Below are positions 24,640 to 36,054 of a DNA stretch of 64,000 bases, one piece after another. The stretch is taken from assembly GCF_000499845.2 (NCBI RefSeq), contig NC_023754.2:10732618-10796617 (forward strand), given 5' to 3'. Every line of letters starts with the position of its first letter. Position 1 is the stretch's first letter. Below the pieces are notes generated by a model. It had not been told where the DNA came from. It saw nothing but the letters and a program-made list of their open reading frames with translations, and ran no database searches. Source of the DNA: Phaseolus vulgaris (taxonomy: Eukaryota; Streptophyta; Magnoliopsida; Fabales; Fabaceae). The translations under genes were made by a program, and so were the position numbers.

Positions 24640-25300
24640 GGAAAAATATTTTCTAGAATGTTAAAAAAGAAATGAATGTGTATTTGGAAAAATATTTTCT
24701 GGAGTGTTAAGAAAATAAAAAAGTAATCTAAAATGTAAAAAGAAAAAAGAAAAAAGAAAAAAGAAAAAAGAAAAAAGTGTTTTGAAAATTATTTTTCAGA
24801 GCACTCTTTAAAAATTAAAAAAAAAATAATTTTGGTACACTTTTTTACATTCTAGAAAATGCTTTTTGGAACATTCTTTTCATTTTATGTATAAAAATGT
24901 GCTTAGAAAATACATTCTGAAATATAAATAAAATGTTTTAAAAATGGTTCCAAAAAAACACTAGTTTCTCTATTTATACTTGAATAGTATTTTCAAAGCA
25001 CATTTTATTTTTAACATTCTGAAAAAGTATTTTCAGGAACATATTTAATTTCTTAACATTCCAAAAAATAGTTTTCAGAATATTTAAAATAAAAAAGTAT
25101 TCTAAAAAATATTTTTAATAACAAAAACGTATTTATGAAAATACATTTCATATTTTCGTTTTGAAAAATATTTCCTAAAATATTTTTTCTCTTTTACATT
25201 TTAAAATATATTTTTATTTTATTAACATTGCAAAAGTTTCTTTTCCATACTATGAAAATCAACCTATTTCATAAAATACTTTTCAAAATATTATGAAAAC
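24640..25300. repeat. Array of short GAAAATATTTTC-type inverted motifs
   Basis: At least ten variants of an attctgaaaa.tattttcagaat-like near-palindrome occur in either orientation, including positions around 24640, 24682, 24782, 24855, 24900, 25015, 25060, 25095, 25165 and 25275. Spacing is irregular. A seven-base tandem (gaaaaaa, about five copies) sits at 24738-24777. No ORF. Confidence 0.55.
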
Positions 25301-25510
25301 AAAAGGAAATGTGCATAAAAAAAATGGGAAGTGTAAATAGTAGATGCCTTTCTTTTCTTTTTTATTGTTTAGTTCTCTCTTAAACACGCTTAAGGAGTTA
25401 CTTTTTGCACCCTCCAGAACCATCTCTCTTCCGTTTCATAAAAAGTTTACATTCTGACATTTATGGGGGTGCATAAAGAAAGCATGGTTGCAAAAAGAAA
25501 CCCTCATGTT

Positions 25511-28500
25511 CAATATGTAAATATAAATTTCTATTTTTTAATTCTCATTATTTTTTGGGCTTAAGCAAGTTCACTTCCTTTTAATTGTTTGGTTTTGGGA
25601 AATTGCTTTCAGAACCTAAAATATTTAGACTTACACCCGATTATTGAGTTGAAATTACTAAAGTGTTCTCTGCAATTTTTTAATTCTTCATTCAAAATAT
25701 ATTTATAGATTTTGTTTTCTTAAATTTCCTTTTTAAATGTATTCCTTGTATTCCGAAATTGTTTTTCCACAATAGGATTTTAGTTTTTAAATTCTATTTA
25801 AGAATTTCATTTTATTCTAAATTTTCTTAATTGATTCTGTGTATATTTAATGCTCTCTTGGAATCATATTTATTTATTTTAAGAATAGATGATTCATATT
25901 TGTAGGCTTAATTTCATTTTTTTTTCTGCACATTTTGTCATCAAGTTTTTAATTTTTTTTCCATATTTTATCATTTTGTTAAATATCTAACAAAATAGTA
26001 ACATATTATGAAAAAAATAACCAAACCCATTTTACAAAATTTATTACAAAATAAGGTCGTTTTGATTCTTTTTAGTTTTTTACGATACGTTATTATTTAA
26101 TTATAAATTTAACATATCAGTACAATGCGTGAAGATTCAAAACTTCGATAGTAGAATATATGAAAAAGTTTAATAGTAAAATTAGTAAAATGACGATAGT
26201 TAAGTGATAAAAACATATAACTAAATTTATTTAAAATTAAAAATTTGTGTGCACAACTTTAATTAAAACAAAATAAAACACTAACAACAATTAAAAATGG
26301 CAATTTAGTTTGTTTAAGTTAATGCTCCTAAGTCCTCAGTTTATTATGTTGTTCTTTACTATATAACTTTTAGGTACATTCTAATAGTTGAAATATTCAT
26401 TTTTTTTATAAAATATGAACATTTTATTAAATCATAAATGAATTATTTGTCAAAATTATTATAGTTGTTAAGATGAATTGTTATTTCTCTAAAAATTAAT
26501 GATATAATGAGTTAGTTGAGATGTAATTAGTTTATGGTTCTGAATATAAAAATAATGAATTTCAGTGATAAAAAAAATAATGAGTTTCTATATCCTTTTT
26601 CAGCAGGAATTATTAATATATCTTAAATATACATAAAAAAGGGATTAATTGGAACGTGTCACCTTATTAATCTTGTTTTAATAAGAGAACTTTGAATAGT
26701 GACCATTTGATATTTTAAACTTCATTTAAAAATAAAAACTATTATTAATTTTATTAAAGGAAACATGAGGTTAGTTGATGTTTAATGCTTTATTAATCAT
26801 GACAATGAAATGTGATAAAGTGAGTTAAATTGAATTAATTTTTGCAACACAAACATTTTTCTAGCAAAGTATTCAACTTTAAATTCATTACAAGTAGAAA
26901 ATAAATGAAAGCATTAAACTAAACTTTCATAACCTATTTTCTTTTCCTTCTAAATATATTTTATTAATTCATTTAATTAAAAGTTGTCATTTGGGTTAAA
27001 GGAAAAATAATAATTTTCAAAATGTCATAATTTTACAATTTAATTAAATAATTATTTTAAGATAAACAGCATGGTGTTAACACATTTCATTTAAAGCATT
27101 ATCGATTCTCACATCGAAATTTTAGTTTAAAAAATAGATTCTCTCATTCTTTTGAAAAACACATTCTTCTAAACCCAACCCGTTACACTATTTTTATTTT
27201 GGGTAGATTAAAAAAAGCATTAGTAATAACAGTTTTTACAAGAAGATTTCATGAAATCACCATTATTTACTTTATATACTACGATAACTATAGAATTCCC
27301 ATTTTTTTCCTTTAAAAAATATTTATAATCATTAGTATTTTAATCCCTAAACACTATGTAAAATATAACTCTTTTAACTTCCATTTATTCAAGATTTCAT
27401 CATTATTCTTCAACTTTTAAGTAGATATTTTTTTTTCAACTTTTGGAGGTTAATTAGAAAGACGTCTTTCTCAGTTTAAGGAAGATCCACCAATACATGC
27501 CATTTTCTTGAAAACTCAAAATAGTTAATGATTTTTTTTTGTTTCTCAAAGTAGTTTGTTCTACTTCATTTCTCAATCAAATTAAACTTCCACATCGTCC
27601 TTATCATAGAAGTGAGGAAGGTCAACCTAATCTCTTTAAACCTAGTTTCCTTTTTTTATGCCTTTTAGGAGGAGGTTGATAATATTCATTAAGTCTAAGA
27701 CTACCCTTTTATGCTTGGATATCCCCTTATATAAATTCTTGAGTAGAATTGCTTTTACTCTTTTTGGGAATTTTTTCTACTTTTTTTTTGTATTTTCTCC
27801 TCTTTTGCCTTAAGATCCTACAAGTTTCTCCTCAAGAACTGCAAGTTGGGCATCCCTTTCATTTTTCTCTTTTTGCTTCAAAATTGCCTCTTGCTTTTTC
27901 CATAGTTTTAGTGGCTTAAATTCTTGAGATAAATGTTTCAAAATTTTGGTAAAGAACTTAAAGCACTTTCACAATGTCCAGAAGTATGCTTAGACATATG
28001 AAGTATTGTATTTATGTATTGTTTGAATGAGGGTGAGATTGGAAGAGGGAGAAAAGGAGGGGAAAGAGAGTAAAAAATTAGGTTGTTTGGATATAGGAAA
28101 AGTGAGTTGAAAATGAGTAGATTTGAGTGAAAAGTTTCTAGATAATATGATTGATGTGACTGAAATGTAAAAAAAAATTAATTGTCTAATTTATTAATTT
28201 ACCAAAATACCTTTGTCTTGAAATTTTTAAGAATTTAAATTAAACTAAAGATAAATATTATATATTAAGGTTGATATATATATATATATATATATATTTG
28301 TGTTTGAAAATTATTATTAAAAAAATCATTATTTTTATTTAGAACCAATATTATGGTGTGAAGGATATAATTGTATTAATTGATTTACGAAAATATTCAG
28401 GACTCAAAATTTTGAAAGATTTGAATTAAAATAAAGAAGAATGTTTATAAATAAATGTTTATAAATCAATACAAAAAATGACCTCTAACTAATTATGCAT

Positions 28501-30450
28501 GAGAACATAATTGATTAAGACCCACATCCTAATCAATTAAGTAGTTAAAGTTAATTGATTACATACACAACCTTAATCAATTACACACACAACCTTAATC
28601 AATTACAAACATCCAAAAATGGTCACAGTGTTTAACCCATACATTTTTTGGCCATAATCGATTATGGCCACTACTCTAACCAATTAACCCATTTTTCATA
28701 ATTGGTTATGACGACAACACACCCTTTCACCATGCTAAATTTCAGCCATCACCAACTTCCAACAAAGCCACATAAACATTTCCATGCAAGGTCATAATGG
28801 TAATTGAATCTTAATGTACAAGCTTTGTATGCAAATCTTCACAATTTAGAGGAGGTGCTTCTTTCCTCTCCCCTATACTTTCTTTCCATGCAAATCACCA
28901 CAAATCATCCCTACTAAACATCTAGAGTAACTGTCCCTTTTTAGCCTCCAAATGCTCTTCAATAGTACAACTAACCCTCCAAACAAAGTGTAAAGATTTT
29001 TCTTAAGAAGGAAAATAAGTTTAGCACACAATGTAAGTTCCCAGAAAAGAGAGGTGGATCAAAGTGGATCTCTTGAGTACCAAGGTATTTCCTAGCCAAA
29101 GGTTATACAAATGCACTTCACAACCCTCCTTCTAAAGAAATTTCTTCAAAACAAACAAAGTGTTTTCTAAAGAAAGAAACTAAAGAAAAACTTTTGAAGA
29201 CTAGAACTAAAATTGCACAAATTTAAACTAAATTATCCTTATGGTGAGGCTTCTGACACTTATGAACCTCCAAGACACACTCACCATCTACAAAACGTTT
29301 AACTAAAGAAGTAATGACTATTTACAACAAAATAAAATTGCACAAAAATAAAAGTCTTCAACTCTCTCCCTCAAGTGTTTATTTTCTTCAATTGCCTCCA
29401 CTTGTTTGCTCTCTTTAGGGGAGTCACCTTGAAGTAGACTTCTCCTTCTCCTAGGGTGCGACCTAGCAAGTTAGTCCACTTTCACAAAGACACAATCCAA
29501 AAGAGGAGATTCCACTTCAAAGAGGTCAAGAATGTAATTCAATAAAAGCTCATTTTGAAAAGGTAAAACTCAAGTGAGATTATATTAAACAAAACATAAT
29601 GATTAAAAGATAAATGTGACAAGCAAGAAAGTAAATATAATCAAGAAAATCAAGCATTCAAAAGAAATCTAAGAATGACAATAGAATAGATTACAAAACA
29701 ATAAAATAAAAAAACTAGAACTTTGGACACAATTGATTTATCTCTTGTACTTCAGAAATGATTCGACCTTGAAATTTTTATCATTTCAAGATGAAATATA
29801 ATGGAAAATATTCACACAATTTTTATCTTAATTTAGAACTGGACCAAAAAAATTAAATCTAACACTGATGTTCAAAACCTTGGATGCTATTGTTTCTCGA
29901 TGGGCCATTTCAGTCTATGCATATGACTTTTTCAAATTTATGATTTTTTTTCTTTTTGAATTTTGATGCACCTTTTCATCACAAACTTCCTAACATATAG
30001 ATGTTACTAGGTCCAAATTCCCATGCCAAAATTATCAATATTAACCATGTAGAAATTTTTCCAATCAATGCCAAAAATGAACAAATAGCAAAGAGAATGA
30101 AACTAATGAAACTGGAAGAAGAATATGATTATCTCAAGACACAAAGGAAACCTAATTTTGAGGAACTTGTCAAAGGTCTAATAACGAGTAAATGAACTCA
30201 AATACAAAAAATTAAAAGCACACAATATTGTAGTTACTTCAAATAATTTTTTGAAATTTTGTTATTGTTGAACACAAAAGCAAGAAAATAAAATTTGAAC
30301 AAAGTACCACAAGGATTTTATGACAATTATGGATTCAACATGACTTGACAACATGGAGCATATTTAGAAAATCAATACGACCAAATTAAAGTGAATTAGC
30401 CAAATAAAAAAAAAAAGCTTGTAAAAAAAAGAAGAAAATGATACTCTTTA
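25511..30450. other. AT-rich stretch without a recognisable gene
   Basis: No recognised domain. Noted contents: a possible coiled-coil coding remnant on the minus strand at 27770-27920 (LWKKQEAILKQKEKNERDAQ-like reading with a stop soon after), an (AT)n tract at 28272-28299, a cluster of taatcaatta/taatcgatta motifs at 28495-28720, and a small anonymous ORF at 30001-30195. Confidence 0.5.
28495..28720. repeat. Cluster of taatcRatta-type palindromic motifs
   Basis: Eight or more variants of taatcaatta, taatcgatta and taattggtta occur in about 220 bp, partly as a short tandem (acacaaccttaatcaattac twice at about 28567-28605). The same motif type recurs at 60305-60440. Confidence 0.6.
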
Positions 30451-30454
30451 TTTA

Positions 30455-31360
30455 ATGCGGTTTTTGCGCTACCCGCTTTCGTAAAAAACACGGTGGTATT
30501 TTTGAAATTATTTTGATTTACGAATGCAGCTATTTGTATAGCTGCATTCGTAAATCAAAGAGTTTTGATTTACGAATGCGGCTATTTATATAGCCGCACT
30601 TGTAAATCAAAGTGCTTGATTTATGAATGCGGCTATTTGTATAGCCGCACTTGTAAATCAAAGCACTTGATTTACGAATGCGGTTTTACCTTTAGTCGCA
30701 TTCATAAATCCTTTTTTACCCTAAATTTTGAAGCGCGCCACACACAATTTCATACTTTCTTTCTCGTCTTTGCCTTCGTTTCGCGTTCACACTCTGAGTT
30801 CGTCTCCTTCTGCTGCATCTGCATTCCATTTGTGCAATGTAAGTTTCTTGAGCTCTCTTTCTTCCTCTTCATCTTCACAAATATATGCATAGATGTTTTC
30901 GTTTTTCTTATATATGTTTTTTTCCTTGCATTGGTGGTCTCGAAGCACTGTTTCGTTGGCTGGCATTCGTTTTTCTTACATTGTTTGGTTTCTTGCATTG
31001 CTCAGCACTCTTTCATTGTCTTCGTGGGTTCTTGTGGGTTTTTTGGTTTGCTCCGTTGCTGCTTCCCTGTCCGCCGCCGCTTCTGCTACCGCCACCGTTG
31101 TTGGCGCTCCCGTGACTCTTCATCAACGTTGCCTTCACACAAGATTAACGATGTTTTAAAATTTTTAATTTTTTTAATGATTTGGCATATACAAGTGCGG
31201 CTAAAACAAATAGCCGCACTTGTAAATGGTATCTATAAATGCGGCTATATAGCCGCATTTGTATTTCTTGATTTACAAGTGCGTGTTGATCAAATGCGGC
31301 TATAAAGCCGCATTTATAAATTCGAAATAGCCGCACTTGTTTTATGTTTCTGCACCAGTG
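30455..31360. mobile_element. CACTA-like element end with hairpin arrays around a leader-like insert
   Basis: Four hairpin units with about 52-bp spacing begin near 30513, 30565, 30616 and 30667. The first (30512-30559) has perfect 22-bp arms and a 4-base loop. The same gcggctat...atagccgc motif recurs inverted and direct at 31189-31345. The right edge reads ctgcaccagtg (31350-31360), i.e. CACTGGTGCAG on the minus strand, which resembles a CACTA-type terminus with subterminal motif repeats. No matching left terminus was found. The interior (30735-31180) is GC- and CT-richer, with a gtaagt donor-like site at 30839-30844, resembling a 5' leader or first exon. The ORFs through the hairpins are probably fortuitous. 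Confidence 0.5.
30512..30680. repeat. Tandem perfect hairpins, ~52 bp period
   Basis: Each unit is an inverted repeat of tttgatttacgaatgc(a/g)gctat with a short loop and 4-5 bp between units. The arms carry few compensating or asymmetric changes, so the array is young or maintained. Confidence 0.9.
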
Positions 31361-31560
31361 TAAGACAAGAAAAAACAAAAACACACACGGTATCACAAAA
31401 TAGAACACCTAAAACAACATATGAAGAGTTCAACTAGGAACAAGTGATTTGAACCAAATGAAATGAAATGAAAACATGTTCAAGACAAATAAAAAATAGT
31501 AAAGACAAGGCATATGTGATGGAAAAAATTTAGAAGAAGAAGAGCAACAACATAACCGTG

Positions 31561-31866
31561 GCTCTAGATACCAAATGATAGCATCCTCTTCTTCTAGCAC
31601 TGTATTGATTTATAATTTTGTATTGAGTTACCGAAGATGTTGGAAATGGATACAAAATAATCTAGTTTGAAGTAGAAGAATAAATGTTTATGGCATAAAA
31701 TGGGTAGCATAACTCTTCTCTTTCTAGCTGAAAAATACAATAGCAGAACACACTTATTTATAATGTCATGGTCATCCCATAATGGAGCCTAATTCAAAAA
31801 AATAAAATTCAAAATAGAAACCCTAGATGTAGAAGACCAAATGTGTGTATCACATGGATTGTCACA
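31561..31866 (-). repeat. LTR fragment with primer binding site
   Basis: On the minus strand TGGTATCTAGAGC (31573-31561) is a Met-tRNA-type primer site with one change, two bases after an LTR-like end GCTATCA (31576). A TATA-like attataaataagtg lies near 31750. A possible LTR start (TGTGACAATCC) is at 31866, but U3 may extend further. No second LTR and no internal ORF remain. Confidence 0.5.
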
Positions 31867-32447
31867 CTCTCCTTTGCTTCTTCCATGCTTTCCATGTGCC
31901 CTCCTTGTTGTCCAACCATCCTTGGTGTGCAAGTTGCATCACAAGATCGACTCTGTATTTTCTTTAGGCCAAAGGAAGCCCAAATGAAACCCTTGGTAGG
32001 TTTAGAACCATAACTTTAATATTAATCTACCCCAAGTAAAAATATAAGACAAAAAATCCTACTATACTTGGTCCAAATACATGACCCAATTTATTTAACC
32101 ATTACAAACTCAAATAAATCATATTCTACTTTAAACATTTATTTATTTTAAACTAAAGCTTGGCTTAAATATGATGATGACTTGTCTCTGTTGAAGTCGG
32201 CTAAGTTCTAGTCTTCTTTGTAGTCTTTGACCAAGGCTCTAGTATTCTTTTATGGTATGGATGTTTCTTTGAGATACTTTGTACAAACCTTATTTCTAGA
32301 GTTTTCCTCTTCATTTGGCCTACAAAAGATAGAAAAAAACTCAATTAGGCCTATATGTGCTAGTAAGTGTCTACATAAAGCTTTTCTTTATCCTCCTTGT
32401 TATATGGATGTTGTGGTTGGATGAGTTTCCATCATCATTACTCGTTG
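31867..32447. other. No gene seen
   Basis: Anonymous sequence between the LTR fragment and the Tat remnant; it may include U3 of the minus-strand LTR to its left. The small plus ORF at 32227-32424 has no recognised domain. Confidence 0.4.
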
Positions 32448-32918
32448 TTACAAGTTTGACTTAGAAGTCTCCCCAACATCTTGGAAGGAGGCCTTTCGCC
32501 TAGCTAGAATGACATTAGCATTGTTCTTCTCTAATGTAGCGGCAACTGCCACTATGAGAATCTTTGTTAGAACGACGAGGATGACCTTGGGAATAATTTC
32601 CTCTAAGGCATTCTCTTTGATATAGAATAAGTCAGTATGGTTCGTAGAGAGATCTTCCCCTATGGGAACAACCTTTGTGCTCACAAGAGGGATATTCTCA
32701 AAGGAAGAAAGATGATTAAAAGAAGAGAAAACAGAGGAAGTAAACATACCAAAATAAGAATGAACAACGAATGCAGAAAAGACGAAAGCGAAGACATAAG
32801 ATGAAGAATAGAGGGCAATGCCACATGCACCAACAAAAGCAAGCAGAAGAAACAAATAAAATTTTCTATGTTTGACTCTTATAAGTTTTGAAAACGTTTC
32901 ATTCAAAAACCCTAACAT
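32448..32918 (-). pseudogene. Possible antisense-ORF remnant of a second Tat element
   Basis: A 156-residue frame starting MLGFLNETFSKLIRVKHRKF. The first 65 residues are hydrophobic and may be out-of-frame leader. The later part (PLVSTKVVPIGEDLSTNHTD; ARRKASFQDVGETSKSNL) has the balanced composition of a real protein. It runs opposite to the LTR at 33348, as the antisense gene does in the first Tat element, which is the main reason for the call. No domain is recognised with confidence. Confidence 0.35.
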
Positions 32919-33335
32919 TCAAAATGTTATGACCGAAGAGACAATGGCCTAAAATTAAGCGTCAAGACGGTCTAGGGCAATGTGTCCCTCTCCATAATAG
33001 TTTTTGGGTGAAACATCAGTCGCCAAACTGATGTGGCACCTCGAAACAATATAACTCATCATTAGACATAAAAACCCCTCATAAATGTTTTTAAGGTTTT
33101 GTTTCCCTCATTATGACATGTCATTATTACTATTTTAATTACCATTTAATGGTAATAATGTTCACCTTAACTTCACTACAATTATCTTAAGCCTGGACCA
33201 CCGAGATGGATAAGGTCGGACTAATGAGCTATATAAACAGTCATGAAAATATGATCCACTTCTAAGAGCTTAACAAAGATGTAAATGGAGCTAAAATTCA
33301 AAATTAAAGCTCGATTGCCTTAAACAAGGTTTCCA

Positions 33336-33661
33336 AGCTTGAGGGCTTGTGCACTGCCCAAAATCGAAAAAGTATTGAATAGTTAATACCCACATGTGAT
33401 AATGGGAATTAATCACCTCCAAAATATGCATAACTCGGAAATTATGATGGATAATTGACTTCCATTATCTCTAGAATCAACTTGATATCTGATAATGGAT
33501 ATTAGTTACTAAGATATCTTTGCAGGCCAAAAAGCCTATAAATACCATCCCAGGGAGTATTGATATCATCTTCTCGAATTCACTTTATTTTCTCTTAAAT
33601 TACATATTTTAAAAAGTTCTTACTAGCTTGAGCGTCAAAGAGTCTTCTACAGGTGAACCAC
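33336..33661 (+). repeat. Second Tat-type PPT and 3' LTR, split by an insertion
   Basis: Purine tract aagcttgagggct is followed by TGTGCACTGCCC at 33348, the same junction type as 5021. A TATA box (cctataaatac) lies at about 33535, and tagcttgagcgtcaaagag...caggtgaacc near 33625-33658 matches the R/U5 region of the first Tat LTR. The LTR is cut at 33661 by a solo LTR and resumes at 34855 with aactcgattttcatc. Its 3' end is undefined. Confidence 0.65.
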
Positions 33662-34854
33662 TGATAAGTGTCATATTTCAATAATATTTCATATTAAAAG
33701 GCAGACACTTATGAATATTTATTGATAAAATAACTATAATTTAACCCTTAATTTATGAATTCAAACCTTTTTACATATTTTGTAATTATAATATGAATAA
33801 GAACAATTTATTCCCAAATTTGTGTTATTTTCAGGATTATAGGCGAAAATGGAGATGAAAAGGCTAAAGGAGAATAGACAAGATGAAAAGGGAAAGTTGG
33901 AACGCTCAAAACTCACTCAAGCTCGCCTAAGCCAGATCACTCTAGAGAAACTCATATAGCGAGCCCAAACTCGCCCAGGCGAGATCGCTCTAGAGAAGTT
34001 GGGTTTTTTCTCGTCCAACTCGCCCAAGCAAGCTGTAACCCGCCTAGGCGAGAAACAACTTAGCCCAAGCCCAATTAGGTTAAATATGAGGTGTGAGGCA
34101 TAACCCTAGACATCATTGGGAGAATAGAAGGTGATAGAAAACCTAGAGGAGGCAGCCGGGAGAAACATACTGGAGCTTATTTTCTTGTTTTCCATGCTTG
34201 TAATGGCCAACTTGAGTGGTTAATTCTATCCTTTGGGACTGGAAGTAGTCTGTTCAAACTCTTATGTATCGAGGTGATATTTAAATATAATATTTTGTTC
34301 TTGATTGATGATTGGTATTGCCATTTTATTCTTAACACTTGTTTTATCATCATTTTGATAATTCGATTTGACTAAAAAATACCTCTAAGCATCTGACCAA
34401 ACATATTTGAATGCTAGGAATAAATTTGAAATGTTAATTGCTATAAACATCTGCTCGTAACGATAAAGAATTTTTATGAATATGCAAAGAATCAAATCGA
34501 TATTTAGGAGACTATCTTAATAATTTTATATGTAAAGAATAAATATAAATGAATTTTATATGGGCATCAATATCAATCAAAGATAGAATATTATCATGCT
34601 TTACAAAATACAATAGTGTGAGAAGGATGAACCTTTATTCCAATTTTCTCAATTGAATCAAACAACTATTTACCTTGCTTTATTTACATTCTTGCATACT
34701 CATACACAACAAGCATCCTACAAAATTTTACTTATTATTTTTTATTTAGAGAATCTTATACTTGAGAATTCAATTATCCTTGTGAATTCGATATTCGTCC
34801 TTATGGACAAATTATTACTTCTGACACAATACATTTTTTGTAAAATAGTCATCA
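33662..34854 (+). repeat. Solo LTR (Athila-like?) with perfect TSD accac
   Basis: Starts TGATAAGTGTC and ends AGTCATCA. The flanking 5 bp are accac on both sides (33657-33661 and 34855-34859). It is the same family as 10924-12011 but about 100 bp longer, retaining a segment missing in the other copy. It contains a block of cgcccaggcgag/cgcccaagcaag motifs at 33905-34055. Removing it rejoins the Tat LTR, so it is the later insertion. Confidence 0.85.
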
Positions 34855-34859
34855 ACCAC

Positions 34860-35440
34860 AACTCGATTTTCATCAACACAACTTGACAACCCTTCAAAGA
34901 GAAAATCAATCAACTTGTATAGCTTGAACATTCATCTCAAACGATTCAAACTCGTCTCAATAAGAACATATAGTGAAAGTTTAAAGATCTGTACTTCTAT
35001 GGCCAATCTGGCAATAAATTATGTAGCAAATCTGCCAAATAAATCAAGTGGAATAATTGCATACACATTTATGTTCGAAAGTAATGTAGAAAAATTTCTT
35101 CCCATATTTACTCTCTCATCCCTTTTCAAATCCTTTTGTTTGTGCACAATATCTTTAAGTAACTTTTCATATTTTGGAATTTTCATATGGAATCAAGTAA
35201 AAGAATGCTAACTTCCATCTTCCTAAATGTTTGCAGCAACTCAATATCTTGTTCAAATATTTTTTTATGTAATTACTCAAGTTAGAAAAGGAACTGAAAT
35301 CTATATTTTTACAATTGTCATACCATCATCATCAATTTTAATAATTACCTTCTAAAATTTACCCATAACTTTATATCTTTCCAAATAATACCACCCAAAA
35401 AAATGTAAATATATTTCTTTTAATATAATTATGTAATATT
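34860..35440. other. No gene seen
   Basis: The first bases continue the Tat LTR end. The 98-residue plus-strand frame at 34915-35211 has no recognised domain and is probably chance. Confidence 0.4.
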
Positions 35441-35441
35441 T

Positions 35442-35820
35442 ACTACTATAAAAAGGTGTCTAAACTACGATTTTTATCTCTATTAGGCGACGATTTTAAA
35501 ATCATAGTCTATAACGTTGTCTATAGTTATTCAATATAGACAAATACTTGAGGTATCATTTATATATTTTCATATAGACGATGATTGTTTTCTGAACCAT
35601 CGCCTATTTGTATTTCATACGCGATAGTTACTTAATCAATTATTGCCAAACCTGTGACATATAAACAACTCAGAAGGATAAGCATAGGCAACGATTGTTA
35701 TATGAATCACCGCATATATTATTTATGTGTATGAAAAAAAGACTCATATAGGAGATAATTATAGTCAAAATCATCACCTATAATATCTTATAAATTATAA
35801 TTTTAGCCAAAATTGTCCTC
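35442..35820. mobile_element. CACTA-like terminal fragment
   Basis: Begins actactataaaaagg, close to a CACTAC-type terminus, and then carries repeated inverted motifs such as aggcgacgattttaaaatca, gacgatgattgtt, aaccatcgcctat and ggcaacgattgtt. This subterminal pattern is typical of CACTA elements. No far terminus was recognised and there is no ORF. Confidence 0.45.
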
Positions 35821-36054
35821 TGGTTTTTTATATATGTATAATTTATTTATTATATTTCATCCTTTTAATTAACCTATATTATTTAAAATCCTAGTCAGTT
35901 TGTTTATAACTTGTATTGTTTGTAAAGGAATATTCCTTTATAAAATCCAAAATATATTTCACATTGTATAAAGCTGTAAATTTTACGTTAAAAATTACAG
36001 AAATAGAAAAAGTTATCAACCTTAGAAAACAAAATAAACTAATACGTTAATTTG

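Noticed and set aside
28495..28720. Possible CRISPR-like array from repeated taatcaatta motifs
   Set aside because: Motifs are short, variable and irregularly spaced, and the window is a plant nuclear genome.
30565..31305. 246-residue plus-strand ORF through the hairpin array
   Set aside because: Its N-terminal repeats only translate the tandem hairpins, and the rest is Phe/Cys-rich reading of a CT-rich leader with no domain.
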